Origin: an uncultured Prevotella sp.
GTDB taxonomy: Bacteria > Bacteroidota > Bacteroidia > Bacteroidales > Bacteroidaceae
Length of the DNA stretch: 64,000 nucleotides
Direction of reading: 5' to 3'
Assembly (NCBI GenBank): GCA_900315955.1
Contig: ONBC01000004.1
Coordinates: forward strand, 16,223-80,222
Under the pieces are notes generated by a model. That model worked only from the letters and a program-made list of their open reading frames with translations, made no database searches and was not told where the DNA came from. Shown piece after piece: positions 63,399 through 64,000 of the stretch; position 1 is the first letter of the stretch, and the number at the start of each line of letters is the position of its first letter. A program made the position numbers and the translations under genes.

Positions 63399-63419
63399 GA
63401 TAGTGAAGTATTCTGCGTT

Positions 63420-63427
63420 CAAAGTTA
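63420..63427 (-). promoter_or_regulatory. -7 element of the RssA-type gene
   Basis: TAACTTTG on the minus strand, with the predicted transcript start near 63415, 17 bases before the ATG at 63398. No clear -33 box. It decides between the two possible starts of the gene. Confidence 0.55.
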
Positions 63428-63856
63428 GTGATTCCTTTTTATATATCATCCGTTTCCTCGATAAATATTCGTTGAGCACGCGCACTTCCTTTACCTGTTT
63501 CCTGTCATTGTGCCATTCATGTGCGGTGTGGGACATCCGTCCATTTGCAAGGTGCAGGCCAAGGGTTTATAGACGGTTTGAAGTGTGGTTCTGGAAGACT
63601 TCAAGCGTGGTAAGAATCAGCCGGCATGTTGTGTGAAACTTCAAGATAGGCGATTGATATAGAATCGCGGGACGATTACAGTGTAAACGCCCCGCGATTG
63701 CTGTTGAAACGCAATTGCCGTTCATTCAGCAAGCGTGGTTTTGCAGGGTGCGGCCCTTGTGGCCGTTGCCCCGCTACCCTCATGCGTCACACCGCCACAT
63801 CGCCACATAAGGCCGATTCTGACATGCGGCGGTTGAGTTGTAGGATGGTTGTGTCA
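63428..63856. other. Intergenic region between the patatin and the right-edge gene
   Basis: It contains one family G repeat arm (63741-63766, TTGCAGGGTGCGGCCC) and a short perfect inverted repeat (AATCGCGGG at 63663-63671, CCCGCGATT at 63691-63699) without a T tract. No gene is seen. Confidence 0.5.
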
Positions 63857-64000
63857 TTAAGCCAATAGCGCCTTGATATCAGCCACAATCTGTGTTTCTG
63901 TGAGGTGATTGTCACGAAGCAGATCATTGACATCGTAACGGTCGTAGAGCGCTTTCTTCACACCAAAGTTGAGCACCTTCATGTCTGTTGGACCATAGTA
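63857..64000 (-). CDS. C-terminal end of an unidentified protein (5' partial)
   Basis: The last 47 codons of a minus-strand gene, stop TAA at 63859-63857. The sequence starts YYGPTDMKVLNFGVKKALYDR and ends DIKALLA. The pattern of a short strand, a helix with KKALYDRY and a final helix resembles the end of transketolase-type or Dxs-like enzymes. That is only a resemblance; the piece is too short to decide. Confidence 0.5.
   Translation of the reverse strand, partial: YYGPTDMKVLNFGVKKALYDRYDVNDLLRDNHLTETQIVADIKALLA

Noticed and set aside
63663-63699. Nine-base perfect inverted repeat as a terminator
   Set aside because: It has a 19-base loop and no T tract on either side, and it lies 158 bases from the nearest stop codon.

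Overview
The window looks like chromosomal DNA of a Bacteroidales bacterium, most likely Prevotella or a close relative. The reasons are the protein set (Rho with a long N-terminal insert, an ATP synthase operon in the order atpD-atpC-...-atpB-E-F-H-A-G, Prevotella-style secreted proteins with a C-terminal sorting tail, a TonB-dependent receptor) and the promoters. At least eight genes are preceded by the Bacteroidetes-type -7 element TAnnTTTG, often with TTG or TTTG 19-24 bases upstream, and Shine-Dalgarno sequences are weak or absent. Species cannot be fixed from the sequence alone.

Layout. 1-4.3 kb: an acidic C-terminal gene end, a Sel1 protein, a secreted subtilase and rho. 4.3-9.9 kb (minus): one transcription unit with a lipoprotein, radA, queC, a solute-binding-like lipoprotein and a TPR protein. 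10.1-12.5 kb: lepA and a Crp/Fnr-type regulator. 12.7-20.8 kb (minus): DEAD-box helicase with a C69 dipeptidase, and lon-tgt-lptF/G-type permease. 20.9-31 kb: trmN6, pfkA and the complete F-type ATP synthase operon, closed by a strong hairpin terminator. 31-36.3 kb: TPR and WG-like proteins, an LtaS-like lipid phosphotransferase, a PAP2 phosphatase and trmO. Then tRNA-Lys(UUU), a clpC whose 5' end is out of frame, an anaerobic sulfatase-maturase, a BASS transporter, deoD, a lactonase and a patatin.

45.1-51.5 kb is the accessory part. Two diverged ~0.5 kb repeat blocks in direct orientation enclose inverted fragments of themselves, a ~375 bp repetitive element, a secreted protein gene broken at a run of nine Gs, a small acidic protein and an Hsp20 remnant. 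The ~375 bp element has a second copy 24.5 kb away upstream of pfkA. The two share their flanks but carry different arrays of the same 22-base period. 51.6-61.2 kb (minus) is a six-gene surface operon: TonB-dependent receptor, lipoprotein, two secreted proteins (one DUF4876-like), an outer-membrane barrel of DUF6850 type and an M16 protease. The right end has an ABM-type monooxygenase, more repeats, an RssA-type patatin and the end of an unidentified gene.

The most notable signals are: the fixed-flank/variable-array element; the poly-G tract that would switch the 47.3 kb surface protein on or off; the clpC frameshift; the hairpin repeat families, three of which sit exactly at gene ends; and the six-gene uptake/proteolysis operon. 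No searches were run. Product names rest on motif reading and family knowledge.
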